Source of the DNA: Pseudomonas brenneri
Lineage (GTDB): Bacteria; Pseudomonadota; Gammaproteobacteria; Pseudomonadales; Pseudomonadaceae
Direction of reading: 5' to 3'
NCBI RefSeq assembly: GCF_007858285.1
Contig: NZ_VFIL01000006.1
Coordinates: 124,001 to 188,000 of the forward strand
Length of the DNA: 64,000 bases
The notes beneath the pieces were generated by a model. It worked only from the letters and a program-made list of their open reading frames with translations. It made no database searches and was not told where the DNA came from. This document shows, one piece after another, positions 6,304-16,348 of this stretch. Made by a program: the position numbers and the translations under genes. Numbering within the stretch: the first letter of the stretch is position 1; each line of letters starts with the position of its first letter.

Positions 6304-8673
6304 ATGAAGCGCGTCGTGTCGGGTCTCGCGGCCCTGCTGGTGCTGATCGCCCTCGGCGCCGGCTGGTATGTCTACAGCAAGCAACCCACCCGCCAGGGCA
6401 CCGTGGAGCTGGCCAACCTGCAAGGTTCGGTCACGGTGCGTTACGACGACCGTGGCGTGCCGCATATCCGCGCCGAGAACGAGGCTGACCTGTATCGTGC
6501 CCTGGGTTATGTACACGCCCAGGACCGCCTGTTCCAGATGGAAATCATGCGGCGCCTGGCCCAGGGCGAGCTGGCCGAAGTGCTGGGCGCCAAGTTGCTG
6601 GACACCGACAAACTGTTCCGCACCCTGCGCATCCGCGAGCGCGCCGCCACCTACGCGGCGCAGATGGACCGCCAGTCACCGCACTGGAAGGCCCTGCAAG
6701 CCTATCTGGACGGGATCAACCAATATCAGGACAACCACGCCAGCCCCATGGAGTTTGACGTACTGGGCATCCCCAAGCGGCCGTTCACCGCCGAAGACAC
6801 CATCAGCATCGCCGGCTACCTGGCCTACAGCTTTGCTGCAGCCTTTCGCACAGAACCGTTGCTGACTTATGTGCGAGACCAACTGGGCAGCGACTACCTG
6901 GAGGTGTTTGACCTCGACTGGAAAGCCAAGGGCGACCTCGGCCTGACCGCCGGTGACTGGCAAGACCTCGACGCCATCGCCCGCCTCAGTGAGCAGGCCC
7001 TGGCCGACAACGGCCTGCCGCAGTTCGAAGGCAGCAACGCCTGGGCCATCAGCGGCAATCGCACCAAGAGCGGCAAGCCGTTGCTGGCGGGCGACCCGCA
7101 TATCCGTTTCTCGGTGCCGTCGGTGTGGTACGAGGCGCACCTCTCGGCGCCCGGCTTCGAACTCTATGGCTATCACAATGCGTTGGTGCCGGTGGCGTTC
7201 CTGGGGCACAACAAAGCGTTTGGCTGGAGCCTGACGATGTTCCAGAACGACGACCTCGACCTGATCGCCGAGAAGGTCAACCCGGATAATCCCAACCAGG
7301 TGTGGTACCGCGGCCAGTGGGTCGATATGACCAGCAGCGAACAGCATATCGCCGTCAAGGGACAGGCCCCGGTGACGTTGACCCTGCGCCGCTCGCCCCA
7401 CGGCCCGATCATCAACGACGTACTCGGAGCCAACGCCGGCAAGACACCGATTGCCATGTGGTGGGCGTTCCTCGACACCGAAAACCCGATCCTCGACGGG
7501 TTCTACCAACTCAACCGCGCCGACACGCTGGCCAAGGCGCGCACGGCGGCCGCCAAGGTGCATGCGCCGGGGCTCAACATCGTGTGGGCCAATGCCAAGG
7601 GCGATATCGGCTGGTGGGCAGCCGCGCAGTTGCCGATCCGCCCGGCGGGTGCCAATGCCGGGTTTATCCTCGACGGCAGCACGCCTCAGGCTGACAAGCT
7701 GGGCTTCTACCCGTTCAGCGCCAACCCCCAGGAAGAAAACCCGGCGCGTGGTTATGTGGTCTCGGCCAATGCCCAGCCGGTATCGCCCACCGGCATGCAG
7801 ATCCCCGGCTATTACAACCTGGCGGATCGTGGCCAGCAGCTAAACGCGCAGTTGAGCGACAACCAGGTCAAATGGGACCTGGACAACAGCCAGGCCCTGC
7901 AACTGGGCACCACCACCGCCTACGGGCCCCGCCTGCTGGCGCCGCTGTTGCCGGTGCTGCGTGAGGTGGTCAAGGATCCGTCCGAGCTCAAACTGGTGGA
8001 GCAACTGGCCACATGGAAAGGTGACTACCCGGTGGAGTCGATCCCGGCCACCGTGTTCAACCAGTTGCTGTATGACCTGACAGACGCGGCCTTTCGCCCC
8101 AAGTTGGGTGACGACATGTTCAAGACCCTGATCACCACTCGCGTGATCGACGCCGCCCTGCCACGCCTGGCCGCCGCCGCGGACTCGCCGTGGTGGAACG
8201 GGCAGCGCACCGAGACCGTCAAGCGCGCCTGGGACAAGAGCCTGGCCCATCTGAAAACCACCTTCGGCGACGACCCGACCCAATGGCAGTGGGGCAAGGC
8301 GCACACCCTGACCCACGGCCATCCACTGGGTATCAAGAAGCCGTTGGACCAGATCGTCAATGTCGGCCCGTTTGCCTCACCGGGCAGCCACGAAGTGCCG
8401 AACAACCTGTCCGCAATCATTGGCCCGGCGCCATGGCCGGTGACTTATGGTCCGTCTACCCGGCGCCTGGTCGACTTCGCCGACGCCGCCCACGCACTGA
8501 CCATCAACCCGGTCGGGCAAAGCGGCGTGCCGTTCGACAAGCACTATGCCGACCAGGCCGAGACCTACATCGAGGGCGGGTACGAGCAAGCGCATTTTGA
8601 TGAAGAAGAGGTCCAGGCCAATACTCGCGGCACCCTCAAGCTGTTGCCGGCCCGCCCCCCACAACAGCCCTGA
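6304..8673 (+). CDS. Penicillin acylase family Ntn-hydrolase (possible AHL or amide acylase)
   Basis: A 789-residue member of peptidase family S45. It starts with a membrane or signal segment (residues ~5-23), followed by the alpha-chain region and the self-cleavage site EG|SNAWAISG. The nucleophile Ser244 becomes the N-terminus of the beta chain, which carries typical LAGDPHIRFSVPSVWYEAHL and FLGHNKAFGWSLT stretches. The family hydrolyses amide bonds of penicillins, acyl-homoserine lactones or pyoverdine precursors; which applies here cannot be told from sequence alone. ATG 6304 is preceded by AAGGA; the TTG at 6298 is rejected. It would act in the periplasm or at the inner membrane. Confidence 0.88.
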   Translation: MKRVVSGLAALLVLIALGAGWYVYSKQPTRQGTVELANLQGSVTVRYDDRGVPHIRAENEADLYRALGYVHAQDRLFQMEIMRRLAQGELAEVLGAKLLDTDKLFRTLRIRERAATYAAQMDRQSPHWKALQAYLDGINQYQDNHASPMEFDVLGIPKRPFTAEDTISIAGYLAYSFAAAFRTEPLLTYVRDQLGSDYLEVFDLDWKAKGDLGLTAGDWQDLDAIARLSEQALADNGLPQFEGSNAWAISGNRTKSGKPLLAGDPHIRFSVPSVWYEAHLSAPGFELYGYHNALVPVAFLGHNKAFGWSLTMFQNDDLDLIAEKVNPDNPNQVWYRGQWVDMTSSEQHIAVKGQAPVTLTLRRSPHGPIINDVLGANAGKTPIAMWWAFLDTENPILDGFYQLNRADTLAKARTAAAKVHAPGLNIVWANAKGDIGWWAAAQLPIRPAGANAGFILDGSTPQADKLGFYPFSANPQEENPARGYVVSANAQPVSPTGMQIPGYYNLADRGQQLNAQLSDNQVKWDLDNSQALQLGTTTAYGPRLLAPLLPVLREVVKDPSELKLVEQLATWKGDYPVESIPATVFNQLLYDLTDAAFRPKLGDDMFKTLITTRVIDAALPRLAAAADSPWWNGQRTETVKRAWDKSLAHLKTTFGDDPTQWQWGKAHTLTHGHPLGIKKPLDQIVNVGPFASPGSHEVPNNLSAIIGPAPWPVTYGPSTRRLVDFADAAHALTINPVGQSGVPFDKHYADQAETYIEGGYEQAHFDEEEVQANTRGTLKLLPARPPQQP

Positions 8674-8690
8674 CGAAACGCCATCATAAA

Positions 8691-8733
8691 TGTGGGAGCG
8701 GCGGTGCGACGATTCGACTTGCTCGCTCCCACA
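8691..8733. repeat. REP unit with 16-base insert
   Basis: TGTGGGAGCG and CGCTCCCACA arms as in the common REP, but between GGAGCGG and CTTGCTCGC it carries CGGTGCGACGATTCGA. The same insert occurs in the right arm of the REPIN at 11920-12022. It lies between the convergent acylase and AraC genes. Confidence 0.85.
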
Positions 8734-8736
8734 GTT

Positions 8737-9642
8737 TTAATCTGCGTTGCGCATTCGACCGGGTGCCTGGCCATACGCCTCCTTGAACTTCTTGCTGAAC
8801 GCCGCCTGGGATTGATAACCCACCCGGGCCGCGATATCCGTCAGGCTCAACCGCGACTGCTGCAACAGGTTGAACGCCAGTTCCATGCGCAACTGGGTCA
8901 GCAACACCCACGGCGATACGCCCGCCACTTTGACAAACGCGCGCATGAACGTGGCCCGGGACATCGACGCTGCGCCGGCCAGGCTGTCGATGGTCCAGTC
9001 ATGCCCGGGCTCGGCCAGCATCGCCTGCCAGGCGCGGCCCAGGCGTTTGTCGGTGAGCAAGGCAAACGTCCCCGCCAACGGCGCTTGTTGTGCCAGCCAG
9101 GTACGCACCAGCAAAGTGAACAGGGCCACCGACAGCGCATCGATGAACGACCGCGCACCGAGCCGCTCGCCATCCGCTTCGCTGCGCATCAGCGCAATCA
9201 GGGCCGCCAGTTGCCCATCGGCCTGCCATTGCCGGCTGGACACCACCAGATACGCCGGCAAGGCCGCGAACAGCAACGACTGGCGGTTGTAGTGAAAGCT
9301 GCCACAGAGCATCTCCACCTCCGGCTGATCGCCACCCAGGCGATGCACCTTGAGGACACCGTCGTCGATCACCCTGGGTAACATCGCTGGCACCGTCGCG
9401 CCCTGGCTGCGCAACAGGTGAGTCGCACCGCCGGGCAGCAGCAGGATGTCGCCCTCTTCCAGGGTCACTCGTTGCCCGCCCGAAAGCTCGGCGTGGCAGG
9501 TGCCACTGAGCACAATGTGATACGGCGCCACGCCCAGTGATTCGGGCGCATGGTCCAGGGCCCAGTCGCCCTGGAACTGGCAACGTACATCGAGGCTGCC
9601 GCGCAGGTTGGCCATGGTGATCAGGGTGTCGATAGCGTTCAT
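8737..9642 (-). CDS. AraC-family regulator with N-terminal cupin domain
   Basis: A 301-residue regulator. Residues ~10-170 form a cupin_6-type sensing domain (YHIVLSGTCHAELSGGQRVTLEEGDILLLPGGATHLL). The last ~100 residues carry the two AraC helix-turn-helix motifs (WTIDSLAGAASMSRATFMRAF and LSLTDIAARVGYQSQAAFSKKFKEAYG). Such proteins usually control an adjacent gene for an oxidoreductase or carboxymuconolactone-decarboxylase-like enzyme. The divergently placed AhpD-like gene, 99 bases away, fits that rule. The effector is unknown. Confidence 0.9.
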   Translation of the reverse strand: MNAIDTLITMANLRGSLDVRCQFQGDWALDHAPESLGVAPYHIVLSGTCHAELSGGQRVTLEEGDILLLPGGATHLLRSQGATVPAMLPRVIDDGVLKVHRLGGDQPEVEMLCGSFHYNRQSLLFAALPAYLVVSSRQWQADGQLAALIALMRSEADGERLGARSFIDALSVALFTLLVRTWLAQQAPLAGTFALLTDKRLGRAWQAMLAEPGHDWTIDSLAGAASMSRATFMRAFVKVAGVSPWVLLTQLRMELAFNLLQQSRLSLTDIAARVGYQSQAAFSKKFKEAYGQAPGRMRNAD

Positions 9643-9741
9643 TTGCGAATATCGGTCAAAAAGTTGAGCGGATCGAACAATACCGCCAAACCTGGACGGA
9701 ACACACTGGCTTCACACCCAACCCGTTCAGGAGTTATCGCA

Positions 9742-10095
9742 ATGTTCAATAACTGGTCCGACTTGCTGCCTACCGTGAAGAAAGCCTTTGGCACACTGGG
9801 CAAGAGCAACCCGAAGATGGTCAAAGCCTACATGGCGCTTGGCGAAGCCGCCGAGGAAAACAACGTCCTGGATGCCAAGACCCGCGAACTGATCTCGATT
9901 GCAGTGGCGATCACCACTCGTTGCGACGGTTGCATCGGCGTGCATGCCGACGCCGCGATCAAGGCCGGCGCCACCCGCGAAGAAGTCGCCGCAACCTTGG
10001 CCACTGCCATCTCACTGAATGCCGGCGCCGCCTACATCTACTCGCTGCGCGCGCTGGAAGCCTACGACACGCTCAAACCGGCGCCGCAAAGTTGA
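9742..10095 (+). CDS. Carboxymuconolactone decarboxylase family / AhpD-like protein
   Basis: A 117-residue all-helical protein with the AhpD redox signature C61-x2-C64-x3-H68 (TTRCDGCIGVHADAAIKAGAT), the hallmark of alkylhydroperoxidase-like CMD proteins. These use the Cys pair for peroxide or disulfide chemistry, or act on lactone substrates; the substrate is unknown. ATG 9742 has AGGAG eight bases ahead, although the frame is open further upstream. It lies opposite the cupin-AraC gene, its likely regulator. Its 3' end overlaps the convergent GlxA-type gene by 23 bases. Confidence 0.88.
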   Translation: MFNNWSDLLPTVKKAFGTLGKSNPKMVKAYMALGEAAEENNVLDAKTRELISIAVAITTRCDGCIGVHADAAIKAGATREEVAATLATAISLNAGAAYIYSLRALEAYDTLKPAPQS

Positions 10096-11038
10096 GCCGA
10101 AACTGCTGCGGCGTCACACCCAGCCGGCGGTTGAACACACTGCGCAGGTGCTGGGCATCACGAAAGCCGCATTGATAGGCCACGGTCTTGAGCGGCGCGC
10201 TGCTGCTTTCGAGCATCACCCGCGCCGCATCCACCCGCGCCCGCTCGACAAATTCTGCCGGGGTGATTCGCGCCTCACGGGCAAATACCCGCGAGAAGTT
10301 GCGCGCACTCATGTTGGCTGCGCGGGCCAGGTCGGCAATGCCCAGGTCGCCGGTCAGGTTCGCCAGCACGTACAACTGCACCTGCGCCACGGCCGAGGAA
10401 GATTCGGCATGGGGTGTCAGGAACGGGCTGAACTGTGACTGCCCGCCGCTACGCTGGGTAAACACCACCAGGCGCTTGGCCACGCTCAAGGCCACTTCCG
10501 GGCCGTGGTCCTGGGCCAGCAGGTACAACGACAGATCGATGCCCGCCGTGACCCCGGCCGAGGTGTAGAGGTTGGCGTCTTGCACGTACAGGCGGTCGGC
10601 GTCGACCTGGGTCGAGGGGCACAGGCGCGCCAGATCCGCCGCGTCACCCCAGTGCGTGGTGACCGTGCGCCCCTCCAGCAAACCGGCGCGCGCGAGCATG
10701 AACGCGCCATTGCAAATCGAGCCGAAACGCCGAGCCCTGGCGCTGGCGCCTTGCAACCACTGATTGAACGCCGGGCCGAAATCCTCGAAGGGCAACTGCG
10801 GGCCACCGGCTACCAACAACAGGTCATAGGCTTGCAGCGCATCGCTGTAATGGATATGGGCCTGCAATGACAGACCGTTGGAGCAGGCAATGTTGCCCTG
10901 GACCTGGCCGATGACTTCGAGCTGGTAATGATCCGCAGGCGCCAGGAAGCGATTGGCCTCGCAGAACACGTCCATGGGACCGGTCACATCCAGTGACTGG
11001 ACGCCGGGGAAGATCAGGATGGCGACGGTTTTGTGCAT
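10073..11038 (-). CDS. GlxA-family transcriptional regulator (DJ-1/PfpI plus AraC HTH)
   Basis: A 321-residue regulator. Residues ~1-185 form a class-I-amidotransferase-like DJ-1/PfpI domain (VAILIFPGVQSLDVTGPMDVF, and the nucleophile-elbow position GSICNGAFMLARAGLL). Residues ~215-320 form the AraC DNA-binding domain (LGIADLARAANMSARNFSRVFARE, APLKTVAYQCGFRDAQHLRSVFNRRLG). Known members sense nitrogenous metabolites such as glycine betaine or arginine. ATG 11038 is favoured, with AAGG about ten bases ahead; the GTG at 11047 would sit on the ribosome site. It is divergent from the HD-domain gene, its probable target. Confidence 0.9.
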   Translation of the reverse strand: MHKTVAILIFPGVQSLDVTGPMDVFCEANRFLAPADHYQLEVIGQVQGNIACSNGLSLQAHIHYSDALQAYDLLLVAGGPQLPFEDFGPAFNQWLQGASARARRFGSICNGAFMLARAGLLEGRTVTTHWGDAADLARLCPSTQVDADRLYVQDANLYTSAGVTAGIDLSLYLLAQDHGPEVALSVAKRLVVFTQRSGGQSQFSPFLTPHAESSSAVAQVQLYVLANLTGDLGIADLARAANMSARNFSRVFAREARITPAEFVERARVDAARVMLESSSAPLKTVAYQCGFRDAQHLRSVFNRRLGVTPQQFRLNFAAPV

Positions 11039-11256
11039 GGATGGCACACCTTTCTATCGGAATAAACGAAGAAACATTTGGATTGTTGCAGGCTTCAAGC
11101 GATAGCAGTGCCTGCTACACCCTAGCCGATTTCACGTGGCACGATGTGACCGCACATTGGCCGGGATCGCATCCTCACCGCGATGGCCCTCGCGCACAGG
11201 CGCGACCAAACTGGACTCATCAGCGCCAACCCGGCGCCTTCTTGAGGATCATGACC

Positions 11257-11898
11257 ATGAGCACCACCATCGCCGGTATCAAAATCCCCGACAGCGCCCT
11301 GGCCAAGGCTACCACCGAGTACATCCGCGACATTGAATCCGACCTGCTCTACCACCACTCCCGCCGGGTGTTCCTGTTCGGCGCGCTCAGCGGTGAACGC
11401 AAGCAACTGGCCTACAACCCGGAGCTGCTCTACGTCGGCGCGATGTTCCACGATCTGGGCCTGGTGGCAGGCCATCGCAGCGACAACGAACGCTTTGAAG
11501 TAGACGGTGCCAACGCTGCCGCCGACTTTCTCAAGCCCTACGGTTTAAGCGACGACGATATCGAGCAGGTGTGGCTGTCCATCGCCCTGCACACCACCCC
11601 TGGCGTGCCCCAGCACCTGCGCCCCACTGTCGCGCTGGTCACGGCCGGTGTGGAGATGGATGTGCTGGGCATGGACTACGCCGCCTTTAGCCACGTGCAG
11701 CGCGAAGCGGTGGTGCATGCGCATCCACGGGGCGAAGGGTTCAAGGAGTGCATCATCTGTGCGTTTGCCGACGGCTTGCGCCATCGCCCGCAGACCACGT
11801 TTGGCAACGTGAAGACCGATGTGTTGGTGGATCAGGAACCGGGGTTCAAGCCGATGAACTTTGTCGAGGTGATTCGCCAGTCGCCGTGGACTGCCTAA
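11257..11898 (+). CDS. HD-domain metal-dependent hydrolase, cyanamide-hydratase-like
   Basis: A 213-residue HD-superfamily protein. The metal ligands are visible as the first His in DLLYHHSRRVFLF, the HD pair in GAMFHDLGLVAGH, and a later His in SIALHTTPGV. Its length and the E-R-FEVDGANAAADFL segment resemble the fungal/bacterial cyanamide hydratase-like branch rather than nucleotide phosphohydrolases; that branch assignment is my inference. ATG 11257 is nine bases after GAGG, against three for the ATG at 11251. It is divergent from the GlxA-type regulator gene, implying inducible control by a small molecule. Confidence 0.82.
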   Translation: MSTTIAGIKIPDSALAKATTEYIRDIESDLLYHHSRRVFLFGALSGERKQLAYNPELLYVGAMFHDLGLVAGHRSDNERFEVDGANAAADFLKPYGLSDDDIEQVWLSIALHTTPGVPQHLRPTVALVTAGVEMDVLGMDYAAFSHVQREAVVHAHPRGEGFKECIICAFADGLRHRPQTTFGNVKTDVLVDQEPGFKPMNFVEVIRQSPWTA

Positions 11899-11919
11899 TC
11901 AACTTGAAATGCAATCAAG

Positions 11920-12022
11920 TGTGGGAGCTGGCTTACCTGCGATAGCAGAGTGTCAGTCACCTCTTCAGTGACTGACACTGCGCATTCGCGAGCAAGTCGA
12001 ATCGTCGCACCGCCGCTCCCAC
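11920..12022. repeat. REPIN with GTGTCAGTCAC core, one arm of insert type
   Basis: Outer arms TGTGGGAGC / GCTCCCACA. The interior inverted repeat AGTGTCAGTCAC (11949-11960) pairs with GTGACTGACACT (11968-11979). The right REP arm carries the same 16-base insert as the element at 8691-8733, while the left arm is degraded (GAGCTGGCTTACCTGCGATA). It is located between the convergent HD gene and the end of the spu operon. Confidence 0.88.
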
Positions 12023-12026
12023 ATTT

Positions 12027-12911
12027 TTAGACCGGTGCGGGCGCGCGGCGCACGTCCGGCTGTTTCCAGCCATCCGCTGCCGCTTCTTCGATGGCTTGCT
12101 GGATCGCCTTCTTGCGCCGCTCTTCCGCGCGACGGCTGAAGTACCACACCAGGAACGTCACCAGCGACACCGCCAGCAGAATCAGGCTGGCCACGGCGTT
12201 GATCTCGGGTTTGACCCCAAGGCGCACCGCCGAGAACACTTCCATCGGCAAGGTAGTCGAACCCGGGCCCGAGACGAAGCTGGCCAGAACCAAATCATCC
12301 AGCGACAACGCGAACGACATCATGCCGCCCGCCGCTAACGATGGCGCGATCATCGGGATGGTGATCAGGAAGAACACCTTCCACGGCCGCGCACCCAGGT
12401 CCATGGCCGCTTCTTCGATCGACAGGTCCAGCTCACGCAGGCGTGCCGACACTACCACCGCCACGTACGCCGCACAGAACGTGGTGTGGGCGATCCAGAT
12501 GGTGACAATGCCACGCTCCTGGGGCCAACCGATCATCTGCGCCATGGCCACGAACAGCAGCAACAGCGACAGACCGGTGATCACTTCCGGCATGACCAGC
12601 GGCGCCGTCACCAAGCCGCCGAACAGCGTGCGGCCCTTGAACTGGCTGATACGGGTCAGCACAAACGCCGCCAACGTACCCAACGCCACCGCAGCCACCG
12701 CCGTGTAGCAGGCGATTTCCAGGGAGCGGGCCACCGAGCCCATCAACTGGGTGTTGTCCAGCAGGCCCACGTACCACTTGATCGACCAACCACCCCACAC
12801 CGTCACCAGTTTCGATTCGTTGAACGAATAGATCACCAGGATCAGCATCGGCAGGTAGATAAACAGCAGCCCTACGACCAGCATGAAGCTGGAGAAACTG
12901 AAGCGCTTCAT
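12027..12911 (-). CDS. spuH: Polyamine ABC transporter permease SpuH/PotI
   Basis: A 294-residue inner-membrane permease with six predicted membrane helices and the EAA loop (EEAAMDLGARPWKVFFLITIPMIAPSL) that docks onto the ATPase. It is the second permease of a PotFGHI-type putrescine/spermidine importer. A charged C-terminal tail (RRAEERRKKAIQQAIEEAAADG) extends into the cytosol. Its ATG overlaps the spuG stop by four bases (ATGA). It is the last gene of the spu operon and is followed directly by a REPIN. Confidence 0.95.
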   Translation of the reverse strand: MKRFSFSSFMLVVGLLFIYLPMLILVIYSFNESKLVTVWGGWSIKWYVGLLDNTQLMGSVARSLEIACYTAVAAVALGTLAAFVLTRISQFKGRTLFGGLVTAPLVMPEVITGLSLLLLFVAMAQMIGWPQERGIVTIWIAHTTFCAAYVAVVVSARLRELDLSIEEAAMDLGARPWKVFFLITIPMIAPSLAAGGMMSFALSLDDLVLASFVSGPGSTTLPMEVFSAVRLGVKPEINAVASLILLAVSLVTFLVWYFSRRAEERRKKAIQQAIEEAAADGWKQPDVRRAPAPV

Positions 12912-13828
12912 ACCTTGCCCTCCATCTCTTTGGCTTGGCTGCGGTTAAACAGAATGATTGGCACGATCAGGATCGCCAGCATCACCACCGCCAGGGCAGA
13001 CGCCACCGGCCAGTCGCGGTTGTTGAAGAACTCTTGCCACAACACTTTACCGATCATCAGGGTTTCCGGGCCGCCCAGCAGTTCCGGGATCACGAACTCG
13101 CCCACCACCGGGATGAACACCAGCATGCAGCCGGCGATGATGCCGTTCTTGGACAGCGGCACGGTGATTTTCCAGAAACTGTTGAAGGTGCTCGAACCCA
13201 AGTCCGAGGCCGCTTCCAGCAGGCTCTGGTCATGTTTGACCAGGTTGGCGTACAGCGGCAGGATCATGAACGGCAGGTACGAATAGACCACGCCGATATA
13301 CACCGCGATGTTGGTGTTGAGGATCTGCAACGGTTCGTTGATCAACCCCATGGACATCAGGAAGCCATTGAGCAAGCCGTTGTTGCTGAGAATGCCCATC
13401 CACGCATACACGCGGATCAGGATCGCGGTCCAGGTCGGCATCATGATCAGCAGCACCAGCACGGTCTGCATCTCTTTGCGCGCACTGGCGATGGCGTAGG
13501 CCATCGGGTAGCCGATCAGCAGGCAGAGCGCCGTGCTGAAAAACGCCATCTTCAGCGAGCCCAGGTAGGCGGCGATGTACAACTCGTCGCCGGCCAGCAG
13601 GCTGTAGTTGGCCAGGTTGAGCACCACCTCCAGCTTCTGCTCGATGTAGGTATAGATCTCGGTGTAGGGCGGGATCGCCACGTCGGCTTCGGCAAAGCTG
13701 ATCTTCAGGACGATGAAGAACGGCAGCATGAAGAACATGAACAGCCACAGGAATGGAATCCCGATGACCACCTGTTTGCCGCTGGGAATTATTCGGTGCA
13801 GTCGCCGTTTGAATTTCTTCATGTTCAT
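12908..13828 (-). CDS. spuG: Polyamine ABC transporter permease SpuG/PotH
   Basis: A 306-residue inner-membrane permease with a long first periplasmic loop (ADVAIPPYTEIYTYIEQKLEVVLNLANY), typical of PotH, and the EAA motif (LLEAASDLGSSTFNSFWKITVPLSKNGI). It pairs with SpuH to form the channel for polyamine import. ATG 13828 is chosen because it overlaps the spuF stop as ATGA, indicating translational coupling; ATG 13822 is a weaker alternative. Confidence 0.95.
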   Translation of the reverse strand: MNMKKFKRRLHRIIPSGKQVVIGIPFLWLFMFFMLPFFIVLKISFAEADVAIPPYTEIYTYIEQKLEVVLNLANYSLLAGDELYIAAYLGSLKMAFFSTALCLLIGYPMAYAIASARKEMQTVLVLLIMMPTWTAILIRVYAWMGILSNNGLLNGFLMSMGLINEPLQILNTNIAVYIGVVYSYLPFMILPLYANLVKHDQSLLEAASDLGSSTFNSFWKITVPLSKNGIIAGCMLVFIPVVGEFVIPELLGGPETLMIGKVLWQEFFNNRDWPVASALAVVMLAILIVPIILFNRSQAKEMEGKV

Positions 13829-14967
13829 GAGCGAAGTACCACGCCGCTGTCGTCTTCCCACCACACGTAGACCTGGTCACCCCAGGTCGGTCGCGCGCCA
13901 CGGCGTTCGGCGTTGGCGACGAAGGACTGCACCAGCTTGCCGCTCGGCAGTTCAACGTAGAACACAGAGTGGCCGCCCAGGTAGGCAATGTCATGCACCT
14001 TGCCGCTGGACCAGTTGTGCTCGCAGGTCGGCATTTCGGTGGTGACCAGCAGCTTTTCCGGGCGGATGGCGTAGGTCACCGACTTGTCTTCCACCGAAGT
14101 GGCGATGCCATAACCCACGTAGATATCGCGGTCCAGGTCGGCGCACTTGAGCACCGCATGGCCTTCGGCGTCATCCACCACCACGGTGTCGAAGATGTTG
14201 ACGTTGCCGATAAACTCGCACACCAGGCGGCTGGTGGGGGTTTCGTAGATGTCGATCGGGCTGCCGATCTGCGCGATCCAGCCCAGGTGCATGATTGCGA
14301 TGCGCTCGGCCATGGTCATGGCCTCTTCCTGATCGTGGGTCACCATCACACAGGTCACGCCGACGCGCTCGATGATTTCCACCAGCTCCAGTTGCATCTG
14401 CGAGCGCAGCTTCTTGTCCAGGGCGCCCATCGGCTCATCGAGCAGCAGCAGTTTCGGGCGCTTGGCCAGGGAACGGGCCAATGCCACGCGCTGACGCTGG
14501 CCGCCAGACAGCTGGTGCGGCTTGCGCTTGGCGTACTGGCTCATCTGCACCAGCTTGAGCATCTCGGCCACACGGGCCTCGACCTCGGCCTTGGGAATCT
14601 TGTCCTGTTGCAGGCCGAAGGCGATGTTCTGCGCCACCGTCATGTGTGGGAACAAGGCGTAGGACTGGAACATCATGTTGATCGGCCGCTCGTAGGGCGG
14701 CATGTCGGTGATATCCACACCGTCGAGGAAAATCCGCCCTTCGGTCGGGCGCTCGAAACCTGCGAGCATACGCAGCAAGGTGGACTTGCCCGAACCCGAA
14801 CCGCCGAGCAAGGCAAAGATCTCGCCTTTCTTGATTTCCAGGGACACATCGTCCACGGCAATCGTCTCGTCGAACTTCTTCGTGACCCGGTCGATTTTGA
14901 CCAACACCTTTTTCGGTGTCTGGTCGCCCTCGAGGGCTTTCTTATAGGCGCCGGAGGCAACTGCCAT
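13825..14967 (-). CDS. spuF: Polyamine ABC transporter ATP-binding protein SpuF/PotA
   Basis: A 380-residue ATPase with Walker A GGSGSGKST, the Q-loop region FQSYALFPHMT, the ABC signature LSGGQRQRV, Walker B LLLLDEPMGALD, the H-loop VMVTHDQEEAM, and a C-terminal TOBE regulatory domain (about residues 290-375). It energises SpuGH. It is translationally coupled to spuG through the ATGA overlap and lies 66 bases after spuE. Confidence 0.96.
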   Translation of the reverse strand: MAVASGAYKKALEGDQTPKKVLVKIDRVTKKFDETIAVDDVSLEIKKGEIFALLGGSGSGKSTLLRMLAGFERPTEGRIFLDGVDITDMPPYERPINMMFQSYALFPHMTVAQNIAFGLQQDKIPKAEVEARVAEMLKLVQMSQYAKRKPHQLSGGQRQRVALARSLAKRPKLLLLDEPMGALDKKLRSQMQLELVEIIERVGVTCVMVTHDQEEAMTMAERIAIMHLGWIAQIGSPIDIYETPTSRLVCEFIGNVNIFDTVVVDDAEGHAVLKCADLDRDIYVGYGIATSVEDKSVTYAIRPEKLLVTTEMPTCEHNWSSGKVHDIAYLGGHSVFYVELPSGKLVQSFVANAERRGARPTWGDQVYVWWEDDSGVVLRS

Positions 14968-15033
14968 TTACGAAACTCCCAAAAAAAAGAGTGCAGAACG
15001 TCCAATACGGACGAACCTTGGATAATTTGAGCC

Positions 15034-16140
<1,107 letters not shown>

Positions 16141-16239
16141 TTAAATAGTTGGGCCCGAAGTTGTTGCCCGGCAACAAAACCGGCGCGCAACTTACCCTCG
16201 ATAAACCGATCCGGCAAAACTTTCTGTCATTTAATTTTT

Positions 16240-16339
16240 TGTAGGAGCGAGCTTGCTCGCGAAGGTCGTCAACGATAACGCGGGGCATCAGGCACCCCGC
16301 GGCGCATTTGAGTTTTTCGCGAGCAAGCTCGCTCCTACA
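16240..16339. repeat. REPIN inside the spu operon
   Basis: TGTAGGAGCGAGCTTGCTCG at the left end and its complement at the right end, with GTCAACGATAACGCG and a GCGGGG/CCCCGC hairpin between them. It lies in the 220-base gap between spuD and spuE on the transcribed strand. It shares its core with the REPINs at 4521-4628 and 36489-36588. Confidence 0.92.
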
Positions 16340-16348
16340 GGTTCGTGC

